Positions 1 through 7,508 of a stretch of DNA of 25,312 bases are shown one piece after another. The translations under genes and the position numbers were made by a program. This DNA is from JBDRNO01 sp043811005 (GTDB taxonomy: Bacteria > Bacteroidota > Bacteroidia > NORP154). The first letter of the stretch is position 1, and the number at the start of each line of letters is the position of its first letter. The DNA is taken from NCBI GenBank assembly GCA_043811005.1, contig JBDRNO010000273.1, positions 1 to 25,312 on the forward strand, read 5' to 3'. Below the pieces are notes generated by a model that saw only the letters and a program-made list of their open reading frames with translations, did no database searches and had not been told where the DNA came from.

Positions 1-60
1 TCTTTCTCTTTCATAATACAATACGGTTCATCACAATAATGCGTACCTGAAATTAAATAG

Positions 61-216
61 ATTAAACTATGACTATAACTATGACTATGACAATTATAGT
101 GAGTTTATGATTTTAATTTTGAGTAGGATGATAATTAATAATAGTTACATTAAAATTATTTCGTTTTATGTCATTGTCATTGTCATAGTCATTGTCGCAG
201 TATTTGTCATTTCAAA
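61..216 (-). mobile_element. Decayed, cargo-depleted copy of the four-helix-bundle palindromic element
   Basis: Two arms of short tandem repeats face each other. The left arm (about 61-108) is built from ACTATG-like hexamers and the right arm (about 169-214) from GTCATT/GTCATA hexamers. The reverse complement of the arm that follows the intact four-helix-bundle gene at 15540-15580 matches the left arm closely. The reverse complement of the arm preceding that gene (15060-15105) matches the right arm, including the flanking TTTGAAATGACA. The element is inverted relative to the intact one. Only about 60 bases lie between the arms here, against about 430 in the intact copy, so nearly all cargo has been deleted. 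Homology is seen by eye; the exact ends are uncertain. Confidence 0.75.
108..152 (-). pseudogene. Remnant of the 3' end of a four-helix-bundle (S23) gene
   Basis: Read on the minus strand, this stretch aligns with the last codons and stop of the intact four-helix-bundle gene ending at 15530. The intact gene ends with residues DYLLSSYTKTK. The remnant reads approximately NYY*LSSYSKLKS*, with an in-frame stop, so it is not expressed as a protein. It lies inside the repeat arms in the same relative position and orientation as in the intact element. This identifies the window-start palindrome as a deletion derivative and not an unrelated hairpin. Confidence 0.65.
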
Positions 217-240
217 CGATAATTATTCTTGCAATGAGCA

Positions 241-1695
241 CTAAATACGTTTCACAAAAGTAAATAAAGATAATGAAAGTGCTATGCAAAAGAAAAGTAC
301 TAATTTAACAATATCCGGCATAATTGATATTATATCTCCTTCCCTGACAAAAATATCTAAAAAGCTGTCAATACCCCATCTGATAGGAGAAATGAGACTT
401 ATTGCATTTAAGGTATCAGGCATTAAATATACAGGAAAAAAAATGCCTCCTAATATTCCGAGAATTACCACCATAACAGAGCCAAACATTGCTGCCTGCC
501 CATGTGTATTGGCATAAGTGCCAACCAGGAGCCCAAAACCTATAGCTGCCAGGGCTGAAGCAAATGCAGCTACAACAATAGCAGCATAATTGGTTCCGGT
601 TTCTAAGGGGATTACTCCAAATAATTCCGGAAGGATATATATTCCACATAACAGCATTAAGACAAATTGAAGAAGACAGACAATAGTATAAATGATCACT
701 TTCCCTGACAACAAGAAGAAATAAGAAACGGGCAGGGTTCTTATACGGTCATATGCGCCCTCATTTTTCTCAGCTATTATGCTTCCTGCTAATGGTATCA
801 CGATAAAAAACATTGCAAATAAGGCAAATGCCGGAACATTATTTTGTACTACGGTAGGTTTAATAACAGCAGTATTTTTCTGGGCAAATATTTCTTCAAT
901 ACCCAATATATTCTGATCTTTCAAATGAAAATCTAATAATGACAGCGTATTATTTAATTCCTGGGATATATCTGGTGTAAGATTTTCAGGAATGTTAAAA
1001 TTAAGATTCTCAGGGGCATAATCTCCCAATTTTTCTTCCAACCTTTTTGAGACCTCTGTCTCCATCGAATTCAACTGCCTTTTTAATTCATTAAGAAGCA
1101 GTTGATTTATTCTTAAGTTCATTTCGCCAGGTAACAAACTAAAAAAGTTGTCCAGCATTATTTTTGTTTCAGCTGCATTTACCAGCCCTTTAATAGAGCT
1201 TGAAACTGAATTTTTATACGAATTACTGATAGCGGGATCAAAATATATAAGTATATTAGTTGTTTTATTGGTGGTTATTGCGAAATCACTATCAGTTTTC
1301 TCTCCGGAGAAGTACTTTGCGATTAATTTATTTGATTCATCAAAAGCAAGTTCGGTAGCATCTTCTGGTATAACTATTCCAACCTGAAATTCACCATTAG
1401 CGATCTTTATTTTTGCTTCGCTTTCCGAAAGCTGTTTACCTTCAAGCTCTTTTATAACTTTAAAAAAGTCCGAACTTGTCAGTCCTTTCTCAATCGTTTC
1501 ACCAAGCGAAGAATTATCTTTATCAATAAAAAGTATTGATATCCTTGATTCTTTGATTTTCTGCAATGCTGTTTCTTGTGCCAGGGTAACAATAAGGATC
1601 AGGAATACAGGCATTATAAAAAGGATCAACAAGCCAGGGATATCTCTGACAAGTATTAATAATTCTTTATATATAATTGCTAAAAGTCCTCTCAT
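241..1695 (-). CDS. ABC-2 type transporter permease (exporter subunit)
   Basis: This 484-residue membrane protein is probably the permease half of an ABC exporter in the inner membrane. One hydrophobic segment lies near the N-terminus (about residues 17-40). It is followed by a large hydrophilic region (about 45-285) expected to be periplasmic, and then a C-terminal block of about five hydrophobic segments (about 288-480). This is the topology of ABC-2 permeases of the YhhJ / drug- and lipid-exporter type (ABC2_membrane_3-like). The N-terminal RDIPGLLILFIMPVFLIL stretch is typical of the family. It lies 52 bp downstream of the ATPase gene on the same strand, so the two are very likely co-transcribed. 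The substrate cannot be read from sequence. Because it diverges from a lipid/polyketide-like gene set, export of that product is a reasonable inference, no more. Confidence 0.88.
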   Translation of the reverse strand: MRGLLAIIYKELLILVRDIPGLLILFIMPVFLILIVTLAQETALQKIKESRISILFIDKDNSSLGETIEKGLTSSDFFKVIKELEGKQLSESEAKIKIANGEFQVGIVIPEDATELAFDESNKLIAKYFSGEKTDSDFAITTNKTTNILIYFDPAISNSYKNSVSSSIKGLVNAAETKIMLDNFFSLLPGEMNLRINQLLLNELKRQLNSMETEVSKRLEEKLGDYAPENLNFNIPENLTPDISQELNNTLSLLDFHLKDQNILGIEEIFAQKNTAVIKPTVVQNNVPAFALFAMFFIVIPLAGSIIAEKNEGAYDRIRTLPVSYFFLLSGKVIIYTIVCLLQFVLMLLCGIYILPELFGVIPLETGTNYAAIVVAAFASALAAIGFGLLVGTYANTHGQAAMFGSVMVVILGILGGIFFPVYLMPDTLNAISLISPIRWGIDSFLDIFVREGDIISIMPDIVKLVLFFCIALSLSLFTFVKRI

Positions 1696-1747
1696 ATTTA
1701 TCTAGGTTCTTAAAAATCAAAACTTGTTTTTGAATAAATGTAAGTAA

Positions 1748-2506
1748 TTAATCTCTTAACTCTTTACCGGTCAGTTTTAGAAAAACCTGACCGAAATTAA
1801 TACAATCATTATGTTTTCTGATAAGTTCATCAGGGCGCCCATGTTCAATAATTTTCCCATTATCAATAATGACAATCCTTGAACATAGATTCTCAACTTC
1901 CTCCATATAATGTGTTGTATAAATAATAGTGGTTTTTGTGTTATTTAACTGTTTCAAGTATTCAAAAATCAAATTTCTGGATTGCGCATCAACTCCTAAG
2001 GTCGGTTCATCAAGAAAAACTATTGCCGGTTTATGAATAAGTCCCGCAATAAGATTTGCTCTTCTTTTAATTCCATTGGAACATTTAGAAACCAACTTAT
2101 CAGAATGTCCGGTAAGTCTAACAATTGAAAGGGATTCATCAATTCTATTATTGAGCTCTTTCCCATAGATACCGTGTAATTGTCCAAAATATCGAAGATT
2201 TTCTTTTATCGTCAGGCTGGGATACAAAGCAATCTCTTGTGGTATTAACCCTATTAATTTCTTGATTTTTCCAGGATGCCGGTTAACATTAATATTATTG
2301 ACAAAAACCTCTCCATGTGAAATTTTGAGTAAACCGCAAAATATGGATATGAGCGTGGTCTTTCCTGCTGAATTAGGGCCTAAGAGCCCGAAAAATTCTC
2401 CTTCAAAAACTGATAAGTTGATCCCTTTTAATGCTTCTTCTTTTGTGCCGGGATATACTTTTTTTAATTGTTTTGTTTCAATAACTATTTTTGAATCGCC
2501 TGTCAT
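1748..2506 (-). CDS. ABC transporter ATP-binding protein
   Basis: Cytoplasmic ATPase partner of the permease, 252 residues from the chosen start. Walker A is GPNSAGKTT (about 43-51), the Q-loop glutamine is at about 90, Walker B is AIVFLDEP (about 161-168) and the H-loop is TTHYMEE (His about 199). The signature motif reads CSNGI (about 142-146) where LSGGQ/YSGGM is usual, and Walker A has Ser at the usual second Gly; these are mild deviations. An upstream ATG at 2554 would add 16 residues that do not belong to the fold. The ATG at 2506 is preferred because it is preceded by an AGG-containing sequence at good distance and starts just before the first beta strand. The family is the DrrA/CcmA-like exporters. 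It is first in a two-gene operon with the permease. Confidence 0.9.
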   Translation of the reverse strand: MTGDSKIVIETKQLKKVYPGTKEEALKGINLSVFEGEFFGLLGPNSAGKTTLISIFCGLLKISHGEVFVNNINVNRHPGKIKKLIGLIPQEIALYPSLTIKENLRYFGQLHGIYGKELNNRIDESLSIVRLTGHSDKLVSKCSNGIKRRANLIAGLIHKPAIVFLDEPTLGVDAQSRNLIFEYLKQLNNTKTTIIYTTHYMEEVENLCSRIVIIDNGKIIEHGRPDELIRKHNDCINFGQVFLKLTGKELRD

Positions 2507-2534
2507 ATAAATACCTATATAATTAAACTTGCGA

Positions 2535-2780
2535 ATATAATTATTCGTAACCAATCAGTTCATATTCAAAGAATTTTGCCACGAGACACAAAGGCACAAA
2601 GCTACACTAAGTTCTATATTACCATTCTTTTTATTCCTTCTTTGATTAAGGGGACATTAAAATTGATCAAAGAAACCAGACGTTTTCCTATTAATGGCTT
2701 AAATTTACCATTGTGATACTTAGTGTCTTCGTGTCTTTGTGGCATAATAAATTGGACTGATTAGTTGCAATTATTCTATA
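2535..2780. repeat. Large inverted repeat (CACAAAG-type palindromic element)
   Basis: The left arm, about 2535-2612, contains GCCACGAGACACAAAGGCAC. The right arm, about 2718-2780, contains the inverted counterpart CTTCGTGTCTTTGTGGCA. The match extends outward through ACCAATCAGTT against CTGATTAGTT. Between the arms are about 100 bases with no open frame that I recognise. The element occupies most of the spacer between the divergent ABC and oxidoreductase genes. It is the same architectural type as the other palindromic units in the window. Confidence 0.7.
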
Positions 2781-2889
2781 ATTTTAAGCAAATGGTATAC
2801 ATTTGTCAGTAATTATAAATGCAAAGTCGCATTTAGTCCGTAACCTCTTAAATCTTTGCTCCATTTGGCCACAATATTTGCACAAAAGC

Positions 2890-3022
2890 ACTGGAACTAT
2901 AATACATTTAGGATTACGCGAATCGCGAATTTAAAATGCGAATTATACGAATACTATTCGCTTCATTCGCGTCTGATTCGCGATTCGCGTAATTCTAATC
3001 ATTAAACCTCTATGGTTCTGGC
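2890..3022. repeat. Inverted repeat of the ATTCGCG type, copy 1
   Basis: The left arm at 2911-2930 (ATTACGCGAATCGCGAAT) is mirrored at 2975-2995 (ATTCGCGATTCGCGTAAT). The arms extend inward through further GCGAAT/ATTCGC units and outward for about 20 more bases with mismatches. A second copy of this element type lies at 13705-13825. Together with the preceding palindrome it fills the spacer before the FAD oxidoreductase gene, ending about 25 bases before its start codon. Confidence 0.75.
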
Positions 3023-3046
3023 TTGTCCAAGTTATGAGATATTAGT

Positions 3047-4660
3047 ATGGTAATTTTAATAATCATATCAAGTATTATATTATTTATAGGGATTTCACTT
3101 ATATTTTCATATCCTTTTATTGCTCCTTTATATAATAATTACATGGAATTTAAAAAATATGATTGGAGGGTAAATTTAGATAAAAACAGATTAAAAAATG
3201 ACAATGAGTATGATGTAATCATTGTTGGTTCAGGAATAGGTGGTTTAAGTTGTGGCGCATTATTGGCGGTTAAAGGATATAAAGTCCTTATTTTAGAACA
3301 GGCAAAAAATATTGGGGGTTATTGTGCCGGCTTTACCAGAAATGGTTTTGTATTTAATGTTGGTGTTGAAGATGTAAGTAGTTTATGGATAGATAATGGG
3401 ACACTAGGGTATCTATTGAAAATGACCGGATTAAAAAAAGAAAATCTTTTTATAAAAAATGAAAGCCGGCAATATATTGCAAATGGAAAAAGCATTGAAA
3501 TGTCAGCAACATCAGGTAATATAATTACTATTCTTTCAAATATGTTTCCAAAAGAAAAAGAGAATATTAAAAGATTCTTTACTGATGCAAAAAACGGATA
3601 TGAACAAATTTTCAGTAATAATGATGGATATGGTATTCCTTTACCCGTAGAACTTCTTATAAAATTATTTGGGATTAAAAAAATCATTGCTTTTCGTAAA
3701 GAAAAACCGGATTTTTTTAAATGGGTTAATAAAAATTTTACCCAAAAGCTTAAAGAATACTTTAAAAATGAAGATTTAATTGGTTTTATTACTTCATTAT
3801 CACATTATATTGATACCCCTCCTGAAAAAACACCGGGAGAAACAGCTATAATTGCTTGTCTTTCTTATTTCATTTATGGAGGAGGGTATTTACCAATAAA
3901 TGGCGGTAAAAATTTTACTGATGGTTTAAAAAAAGTTATTGAAAAAAATAATGGTGAAGTTTTAGTAAATCACAAAGTAGATAAGATATTAACAAAGGAT
4001 GGAGTAGTAAGAGGTGTAACTGTAAACGATATATCATTTTCTTCTCCAATAGTTGTTTCAAATGCAAATGCAGTTACTACGTTTTTCAATCTTGTTGGAG
4101 AAGATAAATTTGACAAGAAATTTATCAAATTCATAAAAAGCTTGAAATTTTCCACATCTGCCTTTGTTGCTTACATCGGACTTGATATTGATCTGAAAAA
4201 ATATCCTGCAATTATTGGCACTAAGGATGAAAAATTCGGATTAGTAATTAGTTCAAATGTTGATCCTTCACGTTCTCAAAATGGAAAGGCATGTGTTACA
4301 ATTTTCGAAAAAAGCAAATATTCTGATTTTCCTGACAGAGGTACAATAGAATATGAAGAAAAGAAGAAAGAGTGTTTAAATAAATTGCTTGATAAGGTTG
4401 AAAAGATTATTCCATCTTTTCGTGAACATATTATAGTACAAGACACAGCAACACCAAAAACATTTGAGCGTTATACATCAATGCCTCAAGGTGCGCTATA
4501 TTCTTTCGATCATTCGACAGGAACCAAAAGACCAAAATTTAAAACACCTATAAAAGGTTTATATTTAGCAAGTGCATCTTCCGGTTATGGAGGTGGAATT
4601 GAATCAGTTGTTATTACCGGTATTTTATGTTGTCATGATATAAATAATTGGGAAAGATAG
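3047..4660 (+). CDS. FAD-dependent oxidoreductase of the phytoene desaturase / retinol saturase type, membrane-anchored
   Basis: This 537-residue enzyme is predicted to oxidise or reduce carbon-carbon double bonds of a hydrophobic substrate. A hydrophobic segment at about residues 2-26 should anchor it in the inner membrane. The FAD Rossmann motif follows: YDVIIVGSGIGGLSCGALLA (GxGxxG at 61-66) with the ribose-binding Glu at about 84 in ILEQAKNIGGYC. The C-terminal FAD-closing motif is GLYLASASSGYGGGIESVV near 511-529. Length and both motifs fit the CrtI / CrtISO / all-trans-retinol 13,14-reductase superfamily. No neighbouring phytoene synthase is present, so carotenoid synthesis is not supported here. 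It is the first gene of the plus-strand lipid/polyketide-like set. Whether it desaturates or saturates cannot be decided by eye. Confidence 0.85.
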   Translation: MVILIIISSIILFIGISLIFSYPFIAPLYNNYMEFKKYDWRVNLDKNRLKNDNEYDVIIVGSGIGGLSCGALLAVKGYKVLILEQAKNIGGYCAGFTRNGFVFNVGVEDVSSLWIDNGTLGYLLKMTGLKKENLFIKNESRQYIANGKSIEMSATSGNIITILSNMFPKEKENIKRFFTDAKNGYEQIFSNNDGYGIPLPVELLIKLFGIKKIIAFRKEKPDFFKWVNKNFTQKLKEYFKNEDLIGFITSLSHYIDTPPEKTPGETAIIACLSYFIYGGGYLPINGGKNFTDGLKKVIEKNNGEVLVNHKVDKILTKDGVVRGVTVNDISFSSPIVVSNANAVTTFFNLVGEDKFDKKFIKFIKSLKFSTSAFVAYIGLDIDLKKYPAIIGTKDEKFGLVISSNVDPSRSQNGKACVTIFEKSKYSDFPDRGTIEYEEKKKECLNKLLDKVEKIIPSFREHIIVQDTATPKTFERYTSMPQGALYSFDHSTGTKRPKFKTPIKGLYLASASSGYGGGIESVVITGILCCHDINNWER

Positions 4661-4714
4661 TTGGAAGGGTTTATGAAAATGTTGCATGAAACATGACGTG
4701 TTGTTGAATAGATT

Positions 4715-4764
4715 AATTGTGTTCATGTATTCATGTGTTCAAGTGTTCATGTGTGTTTAACAGA
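4715..4764. repeat. Octamer tandem array (GTGTTCAT-like)
   Basis: About four tandem copies of an imperfect octamer (GTGTTCAT, GTATTCAT, GTGTTCAA, GTGTTCAT) lie between the oxidoreductase and thioesterase genes. The same motif forms the inverted arms around the BRO-N gene (6288-6325 and 7345-7380). No opposing arm is evident nearby, so this looks like an orphan arm of that element type. Confidence 0.6.
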
Positions 4765-4820
4765 TCGTTAAATGTATTAAAAATAAGAAGTAATAGCAAT
4801 AATAAAAAGATTCGAAAAAG

Positions 4821-5207
4821 ATGTTTAAATATTTCCATACAGTTAAAGGATATGAGCTTGATTCATTCGGACATGTAAACAATGCAGTTTACTTGAACTA
4901 TCTTGAACAAGCCCGTTGGGATGCAATTAAAAAGGCAGATCTATTAAGCTACTTTAAAAAAAGCGGACTTTTTCTTGTCGTTGTTGAAATTAATATTCAA
5001 TATATCAAGGAAACAACCATTTTTGACGAGCTGGAAATAAACACTACTATTGAAAAAGAAGCTCCATATATGATCTTTAATCAGACAATCTTCAATGCGA
5101 AAACAGAGAAAAAAGTTACAAAAGCGAGAGTAAAAGCCCTATTGATTGATACAGAAAAAATTACACATGATATTCCGGATGAATTGTATAAGAACTTAAC
5201 TTCGTAA
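4821..5207 (+). CDS. Acyl-CoA/acyl-ACP thioesterase, hotdog (4HBT) fold
   Basis: A 128-residue single-hotdog enzyme expected to hydrolyse an acyl thioester in the cytoplasm. The N-terminal signature ELDSFGHVNNAVYLNYLEQA (from residue 12) contains the family catalytic Asp (Asp14) and the GHVNN.VY..Y.E.AR motif of the YbgC/FatA-like 4-hydroxybenzoyl-CoA thioesterase group. The remainder alternates beta strands as expected, ending with a KARVKALLID strand. The length is typical for the family. It sits 160 bp after the FAD oxidoreductase on the same strand. In context it could release the finished acyl chain or proof-read a carrier. The last codons (ACT TCG TAA) resemble the left end of the following palindromic element. 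Confidence 0.85.
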   Translation: MFKYFHTVKGYELDSFGHVNNAVYLNYLEQARWDAIKKADLLSYFKKSGLFLVVVEINIQYIKETTIFDELEINTTIEKEAPYMIFNQTIFNAKTEKKVTKARVKALLIDTEKITHDIPDELYKNLTS

Positions 5208-5297
5208 AGGACATAGCTTCGCAAATTTATTAAAGAAGTAATTTTGCCACTAATTTCACTAATTTACACGAATTATTACTATTTATTTCAATGTTAG

Positions 5298-5453
5298 ATT
5301 CTAAAAACAAGAGAGATTATATCAGAATTAATTTATAAAGATGAAGCATATGAAATTATTAGTGTATGCATGGAAGTTCATAGACAATTAGGAAGAGGTT
5401 TCTCGGAAATTGTCTATAAAGATTCATTGGAATATAAACGTGTTGTTCTATAA
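5298..5453 (+). pseudogene. GxxExxY family protein fragment
   Basis: An open stretch without its own start codon (bounded by TAG at 5295) translates to about 51 residues ending ...CMEVHRQLGRGFSEIVYKDSLEYKRVVL in two parts. The CxExHxxLG and GFSEIVY (GxxExxY) motifs are diagnostic of the GxxExxY family, whose usual length is about 120-130 residues. Here the frame closes shortly after the motif and the N-terminus lacks a start, so it is a truncated, probably inactive copy. It lies exactly between the two inverted arms. The copy at 16749-16942 retains only the last codons (the TGGAATAxAxACGTGTTGTT region), showing progressive cargo loss. Confidence 0.7.
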
Positions 5454-5494
5454 AAAATTAGTGAAAATTAGTGAAATTAGTGGCTAAACAGTTA

Positions 5495-5518
5495 AATTCC
5501 GACACGTTAAAATAATAC
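5495..5518 (+). promoter_or_regulatory. Shared leader box (ATTCCGAcACgtTaAAaTA), copy 1
   Basis: ATTCCGACACGTTAAAATA, directly before enoyl-CoA hydratase 1. It resembles boxes at 7484-7504, 13872-13892 and 16920-16942, and less closely at 15585-15609. Each lies between a repeat and a pathway start codon. The function is unknown; a regulatory or leader role is inferred from recurrence only. Confidence 0.4.
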
Positions 5519-5521
5519 ATT

Positions 5522-6268
5522 ATGAATAACCGCCAATTAGTAAAATGGACAGTGCAAAATTCAATAGGTATTTTAACTATTTCCAACAAACCGGAAAATT
5601 ACCTTGAAAAGCCGGAATTTGTCAATTTAGCTCAACTGAAAAAATGGACAAGCGATGATTCTTTAAAAGGATTGATCATTCATGGAGACGGGAGACATTT
5701 CTCGGCAGGTGCAAACATTAACAATATTTATCATTTAGCAGGGGATAAGAATTACTTAAAAACAAATCTTGATAAAGGGAAAGCTGTTCTAAACTATATA
5801 GAAAACCTTAATATTCCTACTGTTGCAGCTATAACAGGGACATGTTTCGGTGGAGGCCTTGAGATTGCCTTAGCTTGCCATATCAGGGTTTGCAGTAAAA
5901 ATTCATTATTTGCCGCACCTGAAACTAATCACAATCTTATGCCCGGTTTAAGCGGTACGATACGGCTCCCAAAATTAATCGGCAAAAAAGAATCGTTGGA
6001 AATGATATTAATTGGCGACATAATAAATGCCGAAAAAGCACTTGAAATAAAGCTGGTTGATTATGTCATACAATCTAAGGATGTTATAAATTTTTCTGTC
6101 GAATTAATTACTAAAATGACTGAAGCGCGTCCAGCAAATGTCATCAGTTATGTGATCAGGTCAATAAATAATGCAAAACATCTGAATCCATCTGATGCAA
6201 TGAAAGAAGAAACAAAGATGTTTTGTAAGCTTGCATTGGATGCAGTTAAAGAGGACATAATTTCATAA
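5522..6268 (+). CDS. Enoyl-CoA hydratase/isomerase family protein 1
   Basis: A 248-residue crotonase-fold enzyme, close to the usual 255-260. The first oxyanion-hole segment is GRHFSAGANI (57-66). The second is GTCFGGGLEIALACHIRV (106-123). Both acid/base glutamates of classical hydratases are present: Glu114 in GGGLE and Glu134 in APETNHNLMPG. Hydration of a 2-enoyl thioester, or the reverse dehydration, is therefore chemically plausible, although isomerases of the family overlap in motif. It is co-directional with a second hydratase, a 3-hydroxyacyl dehydrogenase, a KAS III-like enzyme and a thioesterase. Some typical N-terminal residues are divergent (SNKPENYLEKPEFVNLAQL), so the substrate is probably not a standard short-chain CoA ester. 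Confidence 0.88.
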   Translation: MNNRQLVKWTVQNSIGILTISNKPENYLEKPEFVNLAQLKKWTSDDSLKGLIIHGDGRHFSAGANINNIYHLAGDKNYLKTNLDKGKAVLNYIENLNIPTVAAITGTCFGGGLEIALACHIRVCSKNSLFAAPETNHNLMPGLSGTIRLPKLIGKKESLEMILIGDIINAEKALEIKLVDYVIQSKDVINFSVELITKMTEARPANVISYVIRSINNAKHLNPSDAMKEETKMFCKLALDAVKEDIIS

Positions 6269-6394
6269 GCTGATTAATAAAGAAAGCACTTAAGTATTCA
6301 TGTGCTCATGTTGGCGTTCATTGTTGAAAACAAATTCTATATATGTTTTCTTATAAGGATAGGATTTAGAATTCATCAAAAATGATAGAGGAAA

Positions 6395-7267
6395 ATGAAA
6401 AAAGAAAATGCGATAAAATTATTTAATGATAGAAAAGTACGTGTTCTTTGGGATGATGAACAAGAACAATGGTATTTTGCAATAGTCGATGTAATAGCTA
6501 TACTTACTGCAAGCAAAAACCCACAGGTTTATTGGAGGGTTCTGAAGAAGAGACTTCTAGCCGAAGGAAATGAAACCGTTACAAATTGTAACGCTTTGAA
6601 AATCCTTGCCCCCGATGGTAAAATGAGAAAAACTGATGTAGCAGATACTGAGCAGTTATTACGGCTAATCCAATCAATTCCATCACCCAAAGTTGAGCCA
6701 TTTAAAATGTGGCTTGCTAAGGTTGGTAACGAAAGGATTGAAGAGACACAAGACCCTGAGTTGAGCATCGAAAGAGCAATGGAAACCTATCTAAAAAAAG
6801 GACATTCAAAAAATTGGGTAAACCAACGTTTGAAAAGCATTGAAATTAGGAAGGAACTGACTGATGAATGGGAAAAGCGCAGGGTAAAAAAAGGTCAGGA
6901 GTATGCTATTCTTACGGATGAAATTACCAAAGCATGGTCGGGTTTTAAAACAAAAGAATACAAAAATTTAAAAGCCTTAAAAAAAGAAAATCTTCGAGAC
7001 CATATGACAAACCTGGAGTTAGTTTTAAATATGCTTGCCGAAACATCAACTACTGAATTGTCAAAAAAGAATAAACCTAAAACCTTTACACAAAATAAAA
7101 TAGTTGCTCAAAAGGGTGGAAGTGTTGCAGGTAAAGCAAGAAAAGATTTAGAGAATAAATTAGGAGAAAGCGTAGTAACATCGAAAAATGCGAGACAATT
7201 ACAAAGTAATATTAAAAAAAATGCTCTTACTTCTAATAAGAAACACCGAAACGCCAACAAAAAATAA
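6395..7267 (+). CDS. BRO-N domain, DinD-like protein
   Basis: 290 residues. Residues about 8-115 look like a BRO-N (phage antirepressor-type) domain: KVRVLWDDEQEQWYFAIVDV, a loop with YWRVLKKRLL, and DTEQLLRLIQSIPSPKVEPFK. The C-terminal half (about 118-250) resembles the DNA-damage-inducible DinD group, with NWVNQRLKSIEIRKELTDEW, an EYAILTDEITKAWSG segment, ENLRDHMTNLELVLNMLAE and an AQKGGSVAGKARKDLE segment. A DNA-binding or DNA-associated role is inferred from the family; the molecular function of DinD is not established. The start is supported by AGAGG four bases upstream. The gene interrupts the metabolic cluster and is bracketed by inverted octamer arms, so it is most likely cargo of a mobile element. 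The tail is Lys/Asn-rich. Confidence 0.82.
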   Translation: MKKENAIKLFNDRKVRVLWDDEQEQWYFAIVDVIAILTASKNPQVYWRVLKKRLLAEGNETVTNCNALKILAPDGKMRKTDVADTEQLLRLIQSIPSPKVEPFKMWLAKVGNERIEETQDPELSIERAMETYLKKGHSKNWVNQRLKSIEIRKELTDEWEKRRVKKGQEYAILTDEITKAWSGFKTKEYKNLKALKKENLRDHMTNLELVLNMLAETSTTELSKKNKPKTFTQNKIVAQKGGSVAGKARKDLENKLGESVVTSKNARQLQSNIKKNALTSNKKHRNANKK

Positions 7268-7292
7268 ACGCTATTAAAACGAGCGTTAATTC
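7267..7292 (+). terminator. Small hairpin after the BRO-N gene
   Basis: AACGCT and AGCGTT (7267-7272 and 7282-7287) pair around a 9-base AT-rich loop, starting at the stop codon of the BRO-N gene. The stem is short and no strong T-run follows, so a terminator role is tentative. Confidence 0.35.
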
Positions 7293-7483
7293 AAACCGTT
7301 TTCAGAATTTGGATAAGAAAAATTAACATAATATATTGACTTCTGAGCATACAAACACATGAGCACATAAACACAATATACAGTAAAATATTGAAATACG
7401 AAGCATTCACGCCTGCGTGTCGAAATGGCACTATGGAGTGCAGGCACGAGGGATTTTGTGCGACATGCCTAATGGTATGAGTA

Positions 7484-7504
7484 AACTCCGATACAATAAA
7501 ATAC
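7484..7504 (+). promoter_or_regulatory. Shared leader box, copy 2
   Basis: ACTCCGATACAATAAAATAC immediately precedes the AcpS-like gene. It aligns with the boxes before both the KAS III-like and hydratase 1 genes (A-T/C-TCCGA-T/C-AC...AAATA). Confidence 0.4.
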
Positions 7505-7508
7505 AAGA

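Larger units (their letters stand above)
5212..5520 (+). mobile_element. Palindromic element carrying a GxxExxY gene remnant
   Basis: The left arm (about 5232-5275) is TTTTGCCACTAATTTCACTA followed by ATTTACACGAATT. The right arm (about 5453-5485) is the inverse, with AATTAGTGAAATTAGTGGC. The arms are built from an approximately 9-10 nt unit resembling ATTAGTGAA. The remnant of a GxxExxY gene lies between them. A shorter copy with the same two ends lies at 16749-16942. This accounts for the roughly 310-base gap between the thioesterase and hydratase genes. Confidence 0.75.
6288..7380 (+). mobile_element. Palindromic-armed element carrying the BRO-N gene
   Basis: Before the BRO-N gene (about 6291-6325) lies GTATTCATGTGCTCATGTTG. 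After it (about 7347-7378) lies the inverse, CAAACACATGAGCACATAAA. The arms use the same GTGTTCAT-like octamer as the array at 4715-4764. The arms bracket a single intact gene, the same arrangement as the four-helix-bundle and GxxExxY elements. The arms are shorter and less perfect here, so this boundary call is weaker. Confidence 0.5.

Noticed and set aside
3047..4660. Carotenoid biosynthesis locus
   Set aside because: The oxidoreductase is CrtI-like but there is no phytoene synthase, lycopene cyclase or hydroxylase in the window.
4715..4764. Possible CRISPR array
   Set aside because: The repeat unit is only about 8 bases and directly tandem, without spacers. The same applies to the arrays at 61, 15066 and 25164.
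7291..7506. 71-codon minus-strand frame between the BRO-N and AcpS-like genes
   Set aside because: It crosses the octamer repeat arm and low-complexity spacer, has no recognisable family and no ribosome site; it is likely a by-product of repeat sequence.
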